A stretch of DNA of 64,000 bases from Pseudoscardovia radai (GCF_002259605.1 NZ_MWWR01000003.1:62001-126000); one strand, 5' to 3'; positions 28,084 through 44,321 are shown, counted from the first letter of the stretch. The notes: generated by a model from the sequence alone, not told the origin. Program-made: numbers and translations.

Positions 28084-28165
28084 TGCAAGGTCGGCGGCCG
28101 GTTCTTGCAATCGGCGCGTCGATACCACGGATTGACAACACAGCGAAAGCAAGGAACCAAGCATT

Positions 28166-31720
<3,555 letters not shown>

Positions 31721-31742
31721 CGCCTGTCCGGAACCGATGCAC

Positions 31743-31833
31743 GCCGGCGCACACGCGCCGGCACGCACCGAGAACGGCGCATAGTCTGACGGCATACAGC
31801 CGGACGGCATGGGGCGGCGCACACCGCCGCCCC
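31743..31833 (+). other. Two strong hairpins between rpoB and rpoC
   Basis: GCCGGCGC at 31743-31750 pairs perfectly with GCGCCGGC at 31755-31762 across a four-base ACAC loop. A second perfect 9-bp stem pairs 31811-31819 with 31825-31833 across a CACAC loop, followed by TTCG. Neither has a proper T-run. They may slow polymerase, mark an RNase site, or set the rpoB to rpoC ratio. The gap is 165 bases, long for this pair. Confidence 0.6.
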
Positions 31834-31885
31834 TTCGCCCCGGCATCACGAAACGTTTGAAAGCAACACAAAGACAGGACATCAA

Positions 31886-36142
<4,257 letters not shown>

Positions 36143-36249
36143 AGTTGAGTGACGTTCCGCACGCGTGAGGTTTCGCGCGTGAGTGCGGATAAGCGCGGGT
36201 GTGCGTGAGCCGGAAGGCTTGCGCCGCTTTGCACGAGTCGCCACGATAG

Positions 36250-36287
36250 GGCCGCTGACACTGCTCCAGCAGTGCCAGCGGCCTTTT
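36250..36287 (+). terminator. Intrinsic terminator after rpoC
   Basis: An 8-bp outer stem (36250-36257 with 36276-36283) and a 7-bp inner stem (36259-36265 with 36268-36274), separated by a single A-C mismatch, are followed by TTTT. It closes the rpoBC unit 108 bases after the stop. Confidence 0.9.
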
Positions 36288-36317
36288 CCGTGCTGGGGAG
36301 GGTGCGGGGGAGGGCTG

Positions 36318-36513
36318 TTTTGGCGTTGGGTGGGTGTGGTGGCACCCGTTTAAGGCGATTTCGGGCCTTGGGCGGACGTTTTTCCGGTTGAGATGGCGTT
36401 GGGTGGGTGTGGTGGCACCCGTTTAAGGCGATTTCGGGCCTTGGATGGACGATTTCCTGGCCGAGATGGCGTTAGGCGGGTGTGGTGGCACCCGCTTAAG
36501 GCGATTTTGGGCC
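36318..36513 (+). repeat. 73-bp tandem repeat array 3 (three units)
   Basis: Three units with the hairpin ACCC at 36344, 36417 and 36490, exactly 73 apart. The arms are TTGGGTGGGTG and CACCCGTTTAA in units 1 and 2, complementary only if several G-T pairs are allowed. The two linkers closely match those of units 3 and 4 of array 4 on the other side of the next gene. The array follows the rpoC terminator; bases 36514-36795 after it hold no recognised gene or promoter. Confidence 0.93.
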
Positions 36514-36795
36514 AGGCGGTGAGCGGGTAGGGGAGTGGGAAGCAGCGGCGGATCGAAATGACGATTGGGCCTCGCTCAGAGCGAACGCGACGCGCCGAGC
36601 GGGAGCATCGTGGAACCTGTCAATGCATGGCTCGCAGACGCCGACCACAACGGGAGAATCGTGGAGGAAGGGCGCGGCTTTCCGCGGCTTTCAACCGACG
36701 CCTGCCAAACGCAACCTCCGATCGCCGCCTGTCAAGTACGAATTTCGAAGCGCGGCCTCCCGCGGATTGCGCGCGATGCCCGATATGGTCGAAAC

Positions 36796-37758
36796 ATGTC
36801 AGACAACGAAACCACAGACCTGAGCCATCTCCTACGCGCGGACCGTTCGATTCCGATGTCGACGAAATCGCGGTTGATCGCGCACGATGCCATGCGTCGC
36901 TGCGCCGAGCTGCAGCAACGCTGCCGGACCCCGCTGCTTTTCGGCGGAACCACGTCCCTGCGCGTGCACGGAATCGACGTGCCCACCGCCCTGGAGGACG
37001 AGCCGATCACCGTCGTGTACACAAGCGACAAATCTCGGCACCGCATTGCCGATGCGCAAGGCTTCCAATGGCAGCATCCGGTGCGGTTTGTCATCAAGGA
37101 GGGGCTGCGGGTTGTGTCGCCCGAAACCGCGTGGTTGATGCTCGCCCACCGTTTGGAGCCGATTGACGTGGTGGCGCTTGGCGACGCGCTGATGCGCCGG
37201 CATCGGGAGCTCCAACGCACCACGCTCGAGCAGTTGCGCGAGGACGTGGGGAAATTCACTGTGGCCACACACCAACTGGGCATGCGCATGCCGCGCGGGT
37301 TCGACGCTTGCCTCGACGCGCTCGATGTGATGCGCGAGGGCACGGACTCCATGCCGGAGTCCACAATGCGGCTGACGCTTATGATGTGGGGGCTGCCATG
37401 CCCTGAGGTGAATCCAGCGATTGGCGTGGCGGCGGCCGGGAGGGACGCGCCGGCGCGGCGGTATTTCGCGGATTGTGCGTATCCGGATCTGAAGCTCATG
37501 GTGGAATACGACGGCAAGCACCACGAGGACCGCTGGGAGAAGGACCTGCGGCGCCTGGATGACCTCGCGGCGGCGGGGTGGACGCGGGTCGGCGCGTCGC
37601 ACGAGGATTTCCGTGACGAGCAGTCGGCCCGTGAATTTGCGCAGCGGGTGGCGCAGAGAATGACGATGCTGTCCGGGCGGCGCGTGGAGGTGAGCGGTCC
37701 GTTGACGATTCACAAGCTCGCCGTGCGTGCGCGCCGTCAGGCGCGTGGGGCGAGGTGA
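36796..37758 (+). CDS. Uncharacterised protein with DUF559/Vsr-like nuclease fold
   Basis: A 320-residue protein. The N-terminal half resembles the AbiEi-type or transcriptional-regulator-like proteins common in actinobacteria (CRTPLLFGGTTSLRVHGIDVP and SPETAWLMLAHRLEPIDVVALGDALMR). The C-terminal part (about 190-300) fits a DUF559-like restriction-endonuclease fold: an N-terminal Glu in PESTMRLTLMMWGLP, then YPDLKLMVEYDGKHHEDRWEKDLRRLDDLAAAGW, whose Asp, Glu and Asp/Lys can serve as the active-site set. A defence or DNA-processing role is possible but unproven. Direct-repeat arrays flank it on both sides. The ATG at 36796 has no strong ribosome binding site. Confidence 0.75.
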   Translation: MSDNETTDLSHLLRADRSIPMSTKSRLIAHDAMRRCAELQQRCRTPLLFGGTTSLRVHGIDVPTALEDEPITVVYTSDKSRHRIADAQGFQWQHPVRFVIKEGLRVVSPETAWLMLAHRLEPIDVVALGDALMRRHRELQRTTLEQLREDVGKFTVATHQLGMRMPRGFDACLDALDVMREGTDSMPESTMRLTLMMWGLPCPEVNPAIGVAAAGRDAPARRYFADCAYPDLKLMVEYDGKHHEDRWEKDLRRLDDLAAAGWTRVGASHEDFRDEQSAREFAQRVAQRMTMLSGRRVEVSGPLTIHKLAVRARRQARGAR

Positions 37759-37802
37759 GGAGTGAGTTGGGGTGGGGTTGCGGTGGTGGTGGGGGTAGGC
37801 GA

Positions 37803-38577
37803 TTTGGTGTTGGGCGGGTGTGGTGACACCCGCTTAAGGCGGTTTGGTATTGGTTTTGCCTCGCTGGGGGCTGTTTTGGTGTTCGGCGGGTGTGGGAATA
37901 CACACTTAAGACGATTTCGGGTGGTCTGGGTGGGTTTTCCGGCGTGGAATGGCGTTAAGTGGGTGTGGTGGCACCCGTTTAAGGCGGTTTGGGGCTTTGG
38001 GCGGACGATTTTCCGGTTGAGATGGCGTTAGGCGGGTGTGGTGGCACCCGCCTAAGGCGATTTTTGGGCCTTGGGTGGACGATTTCCTGGCCGAGATGGC
38101 GTTAGGCGGGTGTGGGAATACACACTTAAGACGATTTCGGGTGGTCTGGGTGGGTTTTCCGGCGTGGAATGGCGTTAAGTGGGTGTGGTGGCACCCGTTT
38201 AAGGCGGTTTGGGGCTTTGGGCGGACGATTTTCCGGTTGAGATGGCGTTAGGCGGGTGTGGTGGCACCCGCCTAAGGCGATTTTTGGGCCTTGGGTGGAC
38301 GATTTCCTGGCCGAGATGGCGTTAGGCGGGTGTGGGAATACACACTTAAGACGATTTCGGGCGGTTGGGGTGGGTTTCCCGGCGTGGAATGGCGTTAGGC
38401 GGGTGTGGTGGCACCCACTTTGGGCGGTTTCGGGCGGTTTCCGACGATTTTCCGGCTGGGATGGGCTTCGGCGGGTGTGGTGGCACCCACTTTGGGCGAT
38501 TTGAGGTGGGTTTGACTGTCGTGAGTGGCTGTTTTGGCGTTAGGCGGGTGTGGTGGCACCCGCCTAACACGATTTCC
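37803..38577 (+). repeat. 73-bp tandem repeat array 4 (eleven units) with 220-bp duplication
   Basis: Eleven units; the anchor A of the hairpin's right arm is at 37828, 37900, 37973, 38046, 38120, 38193, 38266, 38340, 38413, 38485 and 38558, giving spacings of 72-74. A 220-base block of three units starting at 37891 is repeated identically from 38111, and a third copy starts at 38331. Several units have perfect 11-base arms, for example TTAGGCGGGTG with CACCCGCCTAA. Other arms are TTAAGTGGGTG with CACCCGTTTAA. The array fills the gap between the convergent DUF559-like and PucR genes. Confidence 0.95.
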
Positions 38578-38599
38578 CGCCCGGAACCGCCGCCCATCC

Positions 38600-40138
38600 T
38601 CACAGATCGGGGTTGGAGTCCTTGCACATGCCGATTTTCAGGGCGGTGAGCAGCACATAGGCCTCGCGCGGGTCGGTCGGGTCCCAACCGGTGAGGTCCA
38701 CGGAGCGACGCAGGCGGTATCGCACGGTGTTGGGGTGCACCGACAGCTGCTGCGCTGTTTTGTCAAGCGACCCGCCGTTGAACAGGTAGAGCTTCACGGT
38801 TTCGAGCATGACGTTCTTCTCGTCGGGCTGTTTCAGCGTCTGGTAGATCCCTTCATACAGCTCGCGCCGCGCGTCGGCGTCCCCGAATAGCGCGCGCTCG
38901 GGCAGTACGTCATCGCTCGACAGCGGCCGCGGACAGTCGGCAATCGTGACGGCGGCATAATAACCGTTCAGCGCCGCGCGCATCGTGGCGGACGCCCCGT
39001 CGAAACCCTGCCGCACCGGCCCCATGCATACCGCGCTGTCGGCGTCGAACAGAGGCAGCGCCAGACGCGTGAGCGAGTCGAGCGTGATGCGCTCGTCGGC
39101 AGAGGCGCGCGCCGTGCCGAGCACGAGGTCGTAGGCATTGGGAAGGGTACCCGACGGCGGCATCGTGCTGGGTGGCATCGTGGTGTCAGACGATTCGCCC
39201 GCCGTTTCCGCGGATGCCTGTCTGCCGGACGTCAGGTTTTTCGCCAGCTCCTGGCTGTATTTCGCCGAATGGTCCGGGTCCACCGAGGGAATCGTCTGCT
39301 CGGGGGAGCCGAAAAGCGTCACAAGCAGGTCGCGGTGCCGCGACATGCACACATACCCGCCCATCGACGACACGCGCCTGCGCAGCCGGTCCTGTTGCAT
39401 GCCCGCGCGCAGGTCGCCACGGGCGTCGGGCTTGCCCACGAACGCCACGGAATACGTCTGCGGCGTCCACTGGAACGACGCCATGCGCGCCTGCAGCGCC
39501 TGCCCGGTGTCGCCCATGAGCAGCGATTCCACCACGAAGGCCTCGTCGCGCGCATCCCATGTGCCGCGCACCTCGGCCGCGTTCGCGTACACCTCGGCCG
39601 CGGAGAACGCCACGGAGCGCGAGTAGATCAGCGCCGCGTCCATCAGGTCTTGCTGCACGGTGCTGTTGTTGGAGAGCATGTCGAGGTTCTCGGTGATGAC
39701 GTCGACGATGACGCGCGTGGCGTCGAGCGTCTGCGACAGCTTGATGGAGCGCATGAATTCGACGGGCGCCACGAAGAAAATATGGTCTGTGTTGATCGGC
39801 GCATGCTCCTGTGGGGAGACGTAGGTGCCGACCCAGTCGACGAAGCCGTGGACGGCGGCCTCGAACACGCGGTGGAGAAGGGCCTTGTCGGAATCCGAGA
39901 GGTCGGCGTACCAGTCGGTCTGCGCGGTCAGACGATTTTCGGAGATCTCGAGGCACCTCACCACCGCGGTTTTGATCTTGGCCTCGTCGGCGGTGACGAG
40001 AGGGATGCCCGGGCCGCCTGTCAGCGCTGGTCCGTCGCTGGGCGCGGCGGCTGAGTGCGCGGCGGCGGAGCGGACGGGGCGCTTCTTGCGCGCGGTGTTC
40101 TGCGGCTCGGCGTCCTGTGGGGTTGCGTCATGTGCCAT
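38600..40138 (-). CDS. PucR-family transcriptional regulator, possible FasR-like
   Basis: A 512-residue protein with a C-terminal PucR helix-turn-helix domain (about 450-505): LETVKLYLFNGGSLDKTAQQLSVHPNTVRYRLRR, then EAYVLLTALKIG. The N-terminal part after a disordered start is helical and without an obvious ligand domain. In Streptomyces the PucR-family FasR sits beside and activates the fab operon. The neighbourhood here, biotin, carboxylase and FAS genes, suggests an analogous role, but this is inference. Starts at 40144 and 40153 are also possible; GGACGG suits 40138. A linker at about 315-325 contains a 15-bp in-frame duplication (39159-39188). Confidence 0.85.
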   Translation of the reverse strand: MAHDATPQDAEPQNTARKKRPVRSAAAHSAAAPSDGPALTGGPGIPLVTADEAKIKTAVVRCLEISENRLTAQTDWYADLSDSDKALLHRVFEAAVHGFVDWVGTYVSPQEHAPINTDHIFFVAPVEFMRSIKLSQTLDATRVIVDVITENLDMLSNNSTVQQDLMDAALIYSRSVAFSAAEVYANAAEVRGTWDARDEAFVVESLLMGDTGQALQARMASFQWTPQTYSVAFVGKPDARGDLRAGMQQDRLRRRVSSMGGYVCMSRHRDLLVTLFGSPEQTIPSVDPDHSAKYSQELAKNLTSGRQASAETAGESSDTTMPPSTMPPSGTLPNAYDLVLGTARASADERITLDSLTRLALPLFDADSAVCMGPVRQGFDGASATMRAALNGYYAAVTIADCPRPLSSDDVLPERALFGDADARRELYEGIYQTLKQPDEKNVMLETVKLYLFNGGSLDKTAQQLSVHPNTVRYRLRRSVDLTGWDPTDPREAYVLLTALKIGMCKDSNPDL

Positions 40139-40149
40139 GGTCATGCCGT

Positions 40150-40180
40150 CCATTGTAGAAGCCGGCCCGCGGAGCAATGG
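40150..40180. promoter_or_regulatory. Inverted repeat upstream of the PucR gene
   Basis: CCATTG at 40150-40155 and CAATGG at 40175-40180 face each other 19 bases apart, directly before the PucR start. The right half is part of GGAGCAATGG, a decamer that also occurs in the 16-bp repeat upstream of the carboxylase gene (42232-42241). It might be an autoregulatory site. The motif match is seen; binding is speculation. Confidence 0.35.
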
Positions 40181-40230
40181 GCTTCGCGGGCCGGCAGGGT
40201 TACTGTTCGGGGGTACGTGTCTGTGCACCC

Positions 40231-40854
40231 TTACTTGCGCGCCGTGCGGGCTCCGGTGACGAGCAGCGTGGCGGTGACGGCCTTGATAATGTCACCGACG
40301 AAGAACACGCTGGATGCGGCGGCCAGGGCGCGGATGTCGACGCCGGTCACAAGCGACTGCACGGTGACGCCCACTGCGAAGGGCACGAGGATGCAGCCGA
40401 GCGTGCAGGCCACGAGGGAGCGCAGGGTGTCGAGCCACAGCGGGCGACGCAAGGAACGGCGCGAATCGGCGGACGGCGCGAGCAGCGCCGTGACGATGAT
40501 GGCGGGCACGAAGCCGAACAGGAAGCCGGCGCTCGGGCCGATCAGCGCCGCGGTGGATGCGCCGCCGGAGAAGACGGGCGCGCCGCATGCGCCGATTACG
40601 AGATACAGCAGTGCGCCGGCGCCCGCCTCGACGGGGCTCATCGTGAGTCCGGCGATCATGAGCACGAAGGTCTGCAGCGTGATGCCGACGACGGTGCCGG
40701 GCACGGGGATGCGCCCAACGCCCGCGGCCGCGCACATAAGGACGGCGAGCGCGATGATGCGCAGGGCGGTGGCGGCGCGGTGCGATGCGGTGCTGTGAGT
40801 GAGGGCGGCGGTCTCGGTGGCGCTGGCGGCGTCGGAACGGATGGGTGCTGACAT
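40231..40854 (-). CDS. bioY: Biotin transporter BioY
   Basis: BioY (207 residues) is the substrate-binding membrane subunit of an ECF-type biotin uptake system. Six hydrophobic segments are visible after an N-terminal stretch of about 30 residues. The family signature is present: RIPVPGTVVGITLQTFVLMIAGL and ACGAPVFSGGASTAALIGPSAGFLFGF. No energising ATPase or EcfT genes are adjacent, so it may share a common module or work alone. The ATG follows AGAGGAAGC. It is divergent from birA, with paired operators between. Confidence 0.93.
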   Translation of the reverse strand: MSAPIRSDAASATETAALTHSTASHRAATALRIIALAVLMCAAAGVGRIPVPGTVVGITLQTFVLMIAGLTMSPVEAGAGALLYLVIGACGAPVFSGGASTAALIGPSAGFLFGFVPAIIVTALLAPSADSRRSLRRPLWLDTLRSLVACTLGCILVPFAVGVTVQSLVTGVDIRALAAASSVFFVGDIIKAVTATLLVTGARTARK

Positions 40855-40979
40855 GCTTCCTCTTTTCTGCTGGTCGGCTTGCTGCCGGTGGGCTTTCGGC
40901 CATGCGTATCCCGATGCTCCCGTCGACGCGGGCGCCGGAACGATTGGCGTATGTCACAGACCGCCGGCGGCAGAGAAGG

Positions 40980-41009
40980 GATTCTTTGTACGAATCTACA
41001 AAAAGAATC
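40980..41009. promoter_or_regulatory. Putative operator, bioY-proximal copy
   Basis: GATTCTTTGTA at 40980-40990, a six-base centre, and TACAAAAAGAATC at 40997-41009 form an inverted repeat with two extra bases in the right half. The core TTTGTACGAAYCKACAAA recurs about 106 bases away, next to birA. The position, about 130 bases before the bioY start, fits a biotin-responsive site. The binding protein is not known. Confidence 0.55.
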
Positions 41010-41084
41010 GGGGCTGGAACTCCACTCCATCCCGGAAACATCGTGATTTCAAGGCAGTTCCACATGCTAACAACAGGCCTGCGC

Positions 41085-41117
41085 GATTCTTTTGTACGAA
41101 CCGACAAAATATCGGTT
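41085..41117. promoter_or_regulatory. Putative operator, birA-proximal copy
   Basis: GATTCTTTTGTACGAACC begins at 41085 and is followed by GACAAAATATC, matching the bioY-proximal site at most positions. TTTTGT and ACAAAA form the inverted halves. The stretch also contains a small hairpin, AACCGA at 41099-41104 with TCGGTT at 41112-41117. It lies about 60-90 bases before the chosen birA start. Confidence 0.55.
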
Positions 41118-41175
41118 GCTTCTTTGTGGTCCATGTCACCGGCCGGAGAAGCGGGCGGGGCGTATTTTCACGTAT

Positions 41176-42207
41176 GTGCAATCTCAAACGAACAACACGC
41201 TGCCCGACCCGGCGCGATATGTGGACCGGCTCGTCATGCTGCCGACGGTGGGTTCGACGAACACCCGCGCGCGCGAGCTGTTCGCCGCCGGTGTTCTCGC
41301 TGCCCCGGAGCCGTTCCCGCTGGACCTGCTGCTGGCCGACGAGCAGACGGCGGGCCGCGGCCGCATCGGCCGCACGTGGACGAGCGGGCCGCGTACCTCG
41401 TTCCTGAGCTCCTTTGTCTACCGTGTGCCGCGCGCCGTCGTGTCGGGCCGCCTCGGCGGATGGCTCACGACGATGGCGGGCGTGGAGGCCGTGGAGACGC
41501 TGCGAGGAATCGTGCGCGATGCCGCGGGGGAACAGGCCGCGCGCCATGTCGGCCTCGCCTGGCCCAACGACGTGTATTGGGACGACGGCAAGCTGGGCGG
41601 CATCCTCACCGAGGCCGTGCCCGCCGGCGACATCGTGGCGTCCGACGATTCTGTGTCCGACGATTTCGTGTCCGACGATTCCGCAATCGACGATGAGTCC
41701 GTCGTCATCGTGGTCGGCATCGGGCTCAACCTGTTCCTCGACGCGCAGCCCACGCCGATCGCCACCTCGCTGCACCGCCATGTGCAAGGCTTGCCGGATT
41801 TCGACACGCTGCGCCGGGCCATCGCGGCCGGCATCGCGCGCGGAATGCGCCGCGACATGACGCGGCTCGTCGAATCGTCGCGCCTGGAGCCGCCGAGCGT
41901 TCCGCAGGATTTCCCCGATCGCGCCGAAGCCCTGAGCCGCACCCTCGGGCGCCGCGTCGAAGTGACGCTTCCCGACGGCACGCGCATCCGCGGGCGGGCC
42001 GAAGGCATTCTGCCGACCGCCGCACTGCTGGTCGCCCGGGACGACGGCGGCAGCACGGAGGTCACCGCCGGCGACGTCGGCATGCTTCCGGCACGCATGG
42101 ATGGCGCGGCGGCGGCGACGTCGAGCGGCGCGGCAGGCGGAACAGCGCGCCGTCGCCCCGTAAGCGGCCCGTGCCTGCGGCATATCGACGATGACGCCGC
42201 GTCATGA
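41176..42207 (+). CDS. birA: Biotin--[acetyl-CoA-carboxylase] ligase BirA, no DNA-binding domain
   Basis: BirA (343 residues from the GTG at 41176) attaches biotin to the BCCP domain encoded just downstream. Visible motifs are GSTNTRARE, the biotinyl-AMP loop QTAGRGRIGRTW, and WPNDVYWDDGKLGGILTE. There is no N-terminal winged helix, so it should not act as a repressor itself. An acidic insert of about 20 residues (SDDSVSDDFVSDDSAIDDES) after the KLGGILTE region is encoded by a 15-bp tandem repeat (41641-41700). The C-terminus ends in a low-complexity tail. The start is uncertain; GTG at 41221 and ATG at 41236 are alternatives. Confidence 0.9.
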   Translation: MQSQTNNTLPDPARYVDRLVMLPTVGSTNTRARELFAAGVLAAPEPFPLDLLLADEQTAGRGRIGRTWTSGPRTSFLSSFVYRVPRAVVSGRLGGWLTTMAGVEAVETLRGIVRDAAGEQAARHVGLAWPNDVYWDDGKLGGILTEAVPAGDIVASDDSVSDDFVSDDSAIDDESVVIVVGIGLNLFLDAQPTPIATSLHRHVQGLPDFDTLRRAIAAGIARGMRRDMTRLVESSRLEPPSVPQDFPDRAEALSRTLGRRVEVTLPDGTRIRGRAEGILPTAALLVARDDGGSTEVTAGDVGMLPARMDGAAAATSSGAAGGTARRRPVSGPCLRHIDDDAAS

Positions 42208-42210
42208 ACC

Positions 42211-42274
42211 ACTGTGGAGCCGCGCCATCGTGGAGCAATGGCACTGTTGAGCAATAGCACTATGGAGCCGCACC
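42211..42274 (+). repeat. Four 16-bp tandem repeats upstream of the carboxylase operon
   Basis: Four units start at 42211, 42227, 42243 and 42259, exactly 16 bases apart. Their shared part is AYYGTGGAGC with variants TTGAGC and ATGGAGC. The array begins three bases after the birA stop and ends 82 bases before the carboxylase start. A similar four-unit, 16-bp array lies before acpS. It could be an operator array, or a neutral minisatellite. Confidence 0.75.
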
Positions 42275-42356
42275 ACACGCCGACCTCGAATGCGCCGGCC
42301 CGGAACACGCAGGCCCCGCACAATCTGTAGAGAAACCACACACCAAAGGGAGACGA

Positions 42357-44321
42357 ATGACCATCGAAACATCCGAACCCAGCGCCACCACCGGCGAGGA
42401 AGCCGCCCCGAAGCGCCGTCCCGTCGTGCGCCCGCGCCACCCGCTGACGCATATCGGCAAGCTGCTCGTCGCCAACCGCGGCGAGATCGCGTTGCGCGTC
42501 ATCCGCACGGCGCGCGAAATGGGCATCGCCACGGTCGCCGTGTACTCGGAATCCGACCGCGACGCGCCGTTTGCGTCCGCCGCCGACGAGGCCTACCGCC
42601 TGCCCGGGGACACCTACGCCGAGACCTACCTCAACCAGTCGCTGATCATCGACGTGGCGCGTCGTTCCGGCGCCGACGCCGTGCACCCGGGCTACGGATT
42701 CCTCTCAGAGGTGCCGGACTTCGCGCGCGCCGTCATCGACGCCGGCCTCGTGTGGGTGGGCCCCGACCCCGAGGTTCTTGTGGACCTGGGCGACAAGATC
42801 ACGGCCCGCCGCTTCGCCGAACGCGCCGACGTGCCGCCCGTGCCCGGCATCTCCGAGCCGGTCACAGACATCGCCACGCTGCTGCGCTTCTCGCACGAAT
42901 ACGGGTATCCGGTGATGCTCAAGCGCACCGACGGGGGCGGCGGACACGGCATCACCGTGGTGCGCGACGACGACGGCCTGCGCTCGTTCTTCATGAGCCA
43001 CGACGCCCTGCAAGGAGGCGACCTGGGGCGCTATTTCATCGAGAAATTCGTGGCGAAGTCGCGCCATGTGGAGACCCAGTGCGGCCGCGACAGCCACGGC
43101 AACTTCACCGTGTACTCGACGCGCGACTGCTCGGTGCAGCGCCGCAACCAGAAACTCATCGAGGAGGCGCCGGCGCCGTTCCTGACCGAGAAGGAGAACG
43201 CCCGCCTCGTGACATATTCGCGCCGCCTGTTCGAAGCCGCGAAATACGTGGGGCTCGGCACCTGCGAGTTCATGCTCACGCCAACGGCCGACATCTACTT
43301 CCTCGAGGTGAACCCTCGCCTGCAGGTGGAGCACACGGTGAGCGAGGAGGTCAGCGGCATCGACCTCGTGCGCGAGCAGCTCACGATCGCCGACGGCGGC
43401 ACACTGACCCAGGCGCCGGCGCCGCGCGGCCACAGCTTCGAACTGCGCATCACCAGCGAGGATCCGGAACGCAACCTGACGCCGGGCGCCGGCACGATCT
43501 CGGCGCTGCGCCTGCCATCCGGCCCGGGCGTGCGCGTGGACTTCGGCGTGAGAGAAGGAAGCGTCATCTCGCCGAAATTCGATTCCATGATGGGCAAGAT
43601 CATCGTGACGGCGCAGGACCGCGACGCCGCGATCGCCCGCGTGCTGCGCGCGCTCGGCGAGTTCTCCCTCGAGGGAGTGCCCACGCCGTGCGCCCTGTTC
43701 GACACGATTTTCCGCGACCCCGATTTCGTCGGCGACGGCACGGACTTCGCCGTCACCACCAAGTGGCTCGAGGGCAAGTACCTCGTCAAGAAGCCGGCGA
43801 GTTCCAAGGCCGGACAGCCCGCCTCGCTGACCGAGGGGCTCGACACGGCTCCCACCGAGGTGGAGCCGACGCGCGAATCCTTCGTGTTCGAGGTCAACGA
43901 CAAACGCGTGGAGGTCACGATTCCCGAGGAGTTCATCGGCGCGCTCGGCGCGAAGGGCCGCGCCCAGCGCAGCCGCGTGCAGCCGCTGCGCGGCGCCGGC
44001 ATCCAGGTGCGCGAGCAGCGCGCCAACGGCGGCGGTCTGCATGACGGCAACATCTGCTCGCCGATGCAGGCCGTGGTCACGCGCGTCAACGTGGCCGCGG
44101 GGCAGGAGGTCGGCAAGGGCGACCTGCTCGTGGTGCTCGAGTCCATGAAGATGGAGAACTACGTGTACGCGCCGGCCAAGGGCACCGTCACCGACATCCT
44201 CGTGGGACCGTCCGACGGCGTGGAGGCGGGCGATCCGCTCGTCTCCTTCGATGTGGCGGGTGCGGCGGATACGGCTGCGAAGAAGAAGCAGCCGAAGACG
44301 GCGAAGGAGGAGGGCAAGTGA
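42357..44321 (+). CDS. Acyl-CoA carboxylase alpha subunit (biotin carboxylase plus BCCP)
   Basis: A 654-residue fusion that carboxylates its own biotin and passes CO2 to acyl-CoA. The biotin carboxylase part (about 30-480) has LLVANRGEIALRVIRTAREM, HPGYGFLSE, the ATP-grasp glycine loop (KRTDGGGGHG) and EVNPRLQVEHTVSE. After a linker, the BCCP domain (about 570-640) carries ESMKMEN with the biotinylated Lys598. It should make malonyl-CoA for FAS-I with the next gene product, and perhaps propionyl-CoA carboxylase activity as well. The stop overlaps the GTG of the partner gene by four bases. Confidence 0.95.
   Translation: MTIETSEPSATTGEEAAPKRRPVVRPRHPLTHIGKLLVANRGEIALRVIRTAREMGIATVAVYSESDRDAPFASAADEAYRLPGDTYAETYLNQSLIIDVARRSGADAVHPGYGFLSEVPDFARAVIDAGLVWVGPDPEVLVDLGDKITARRFAERADVPPVPGISEPVTDIATLLRFSHEYGYPVMLKRTDGGGGHGITVVRDDDGLRSFFMSHDALQGGDLGRYFIEKFVAKSRHVETQCGRDSHGNFTVYSTRDCSVQRRNQKLIEEAPAPFLTEKENARLVTYSRRLFEAAKYVGLGTCEFMLTPTADIYFLEVNPRLQVEHTVSEEVSGIDLVREQLTIADGGTLTQAPAPRGHSFELRITSEDPERNLTPGAGTISALRLPSGPGVRVDFGVREGSVISPKFDSMMGKIIVTAQDRDAAIARVLRALGEFSLEGVPTPCALFDTIFRDPDFVGDGTDFAVTTKWLEGKYLVKKPASSKAGQPASLTEGLDTAPTEVEPTRESFVFEVNDKRVEVTIPEEFIGALGAKGRAQRSRVQPLRGAGIQVREQRANGGGLHDGNICSPMQAVVTRVNVAAGQEVGKGDLLVVLESMKMENYVYAPAKGTVTDILVGPSDGVEAGDPLVSFDVAGAADTAAKKKQPKTAKEEGK

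Noticed and set aside
27397-28164. Open frames on both strands through the 73-bp arrays (for example 27397-28164 minus and 27440-28135 plus) giving Pro-rich or Gly-rich proteins.
   Set aside because: The period is not a multiple of three, so each unit is read in a different frame. The frames stay open because the repeat has few stop triplets. No ribosome binding sites or known domains support them.
36558-37166. A 202-codon Arg-rich frame overlapping the DUF559-like gene.
   Set aside because: It is an out-of-frame shadow; the other frame has the coherent nuclease-like motif.
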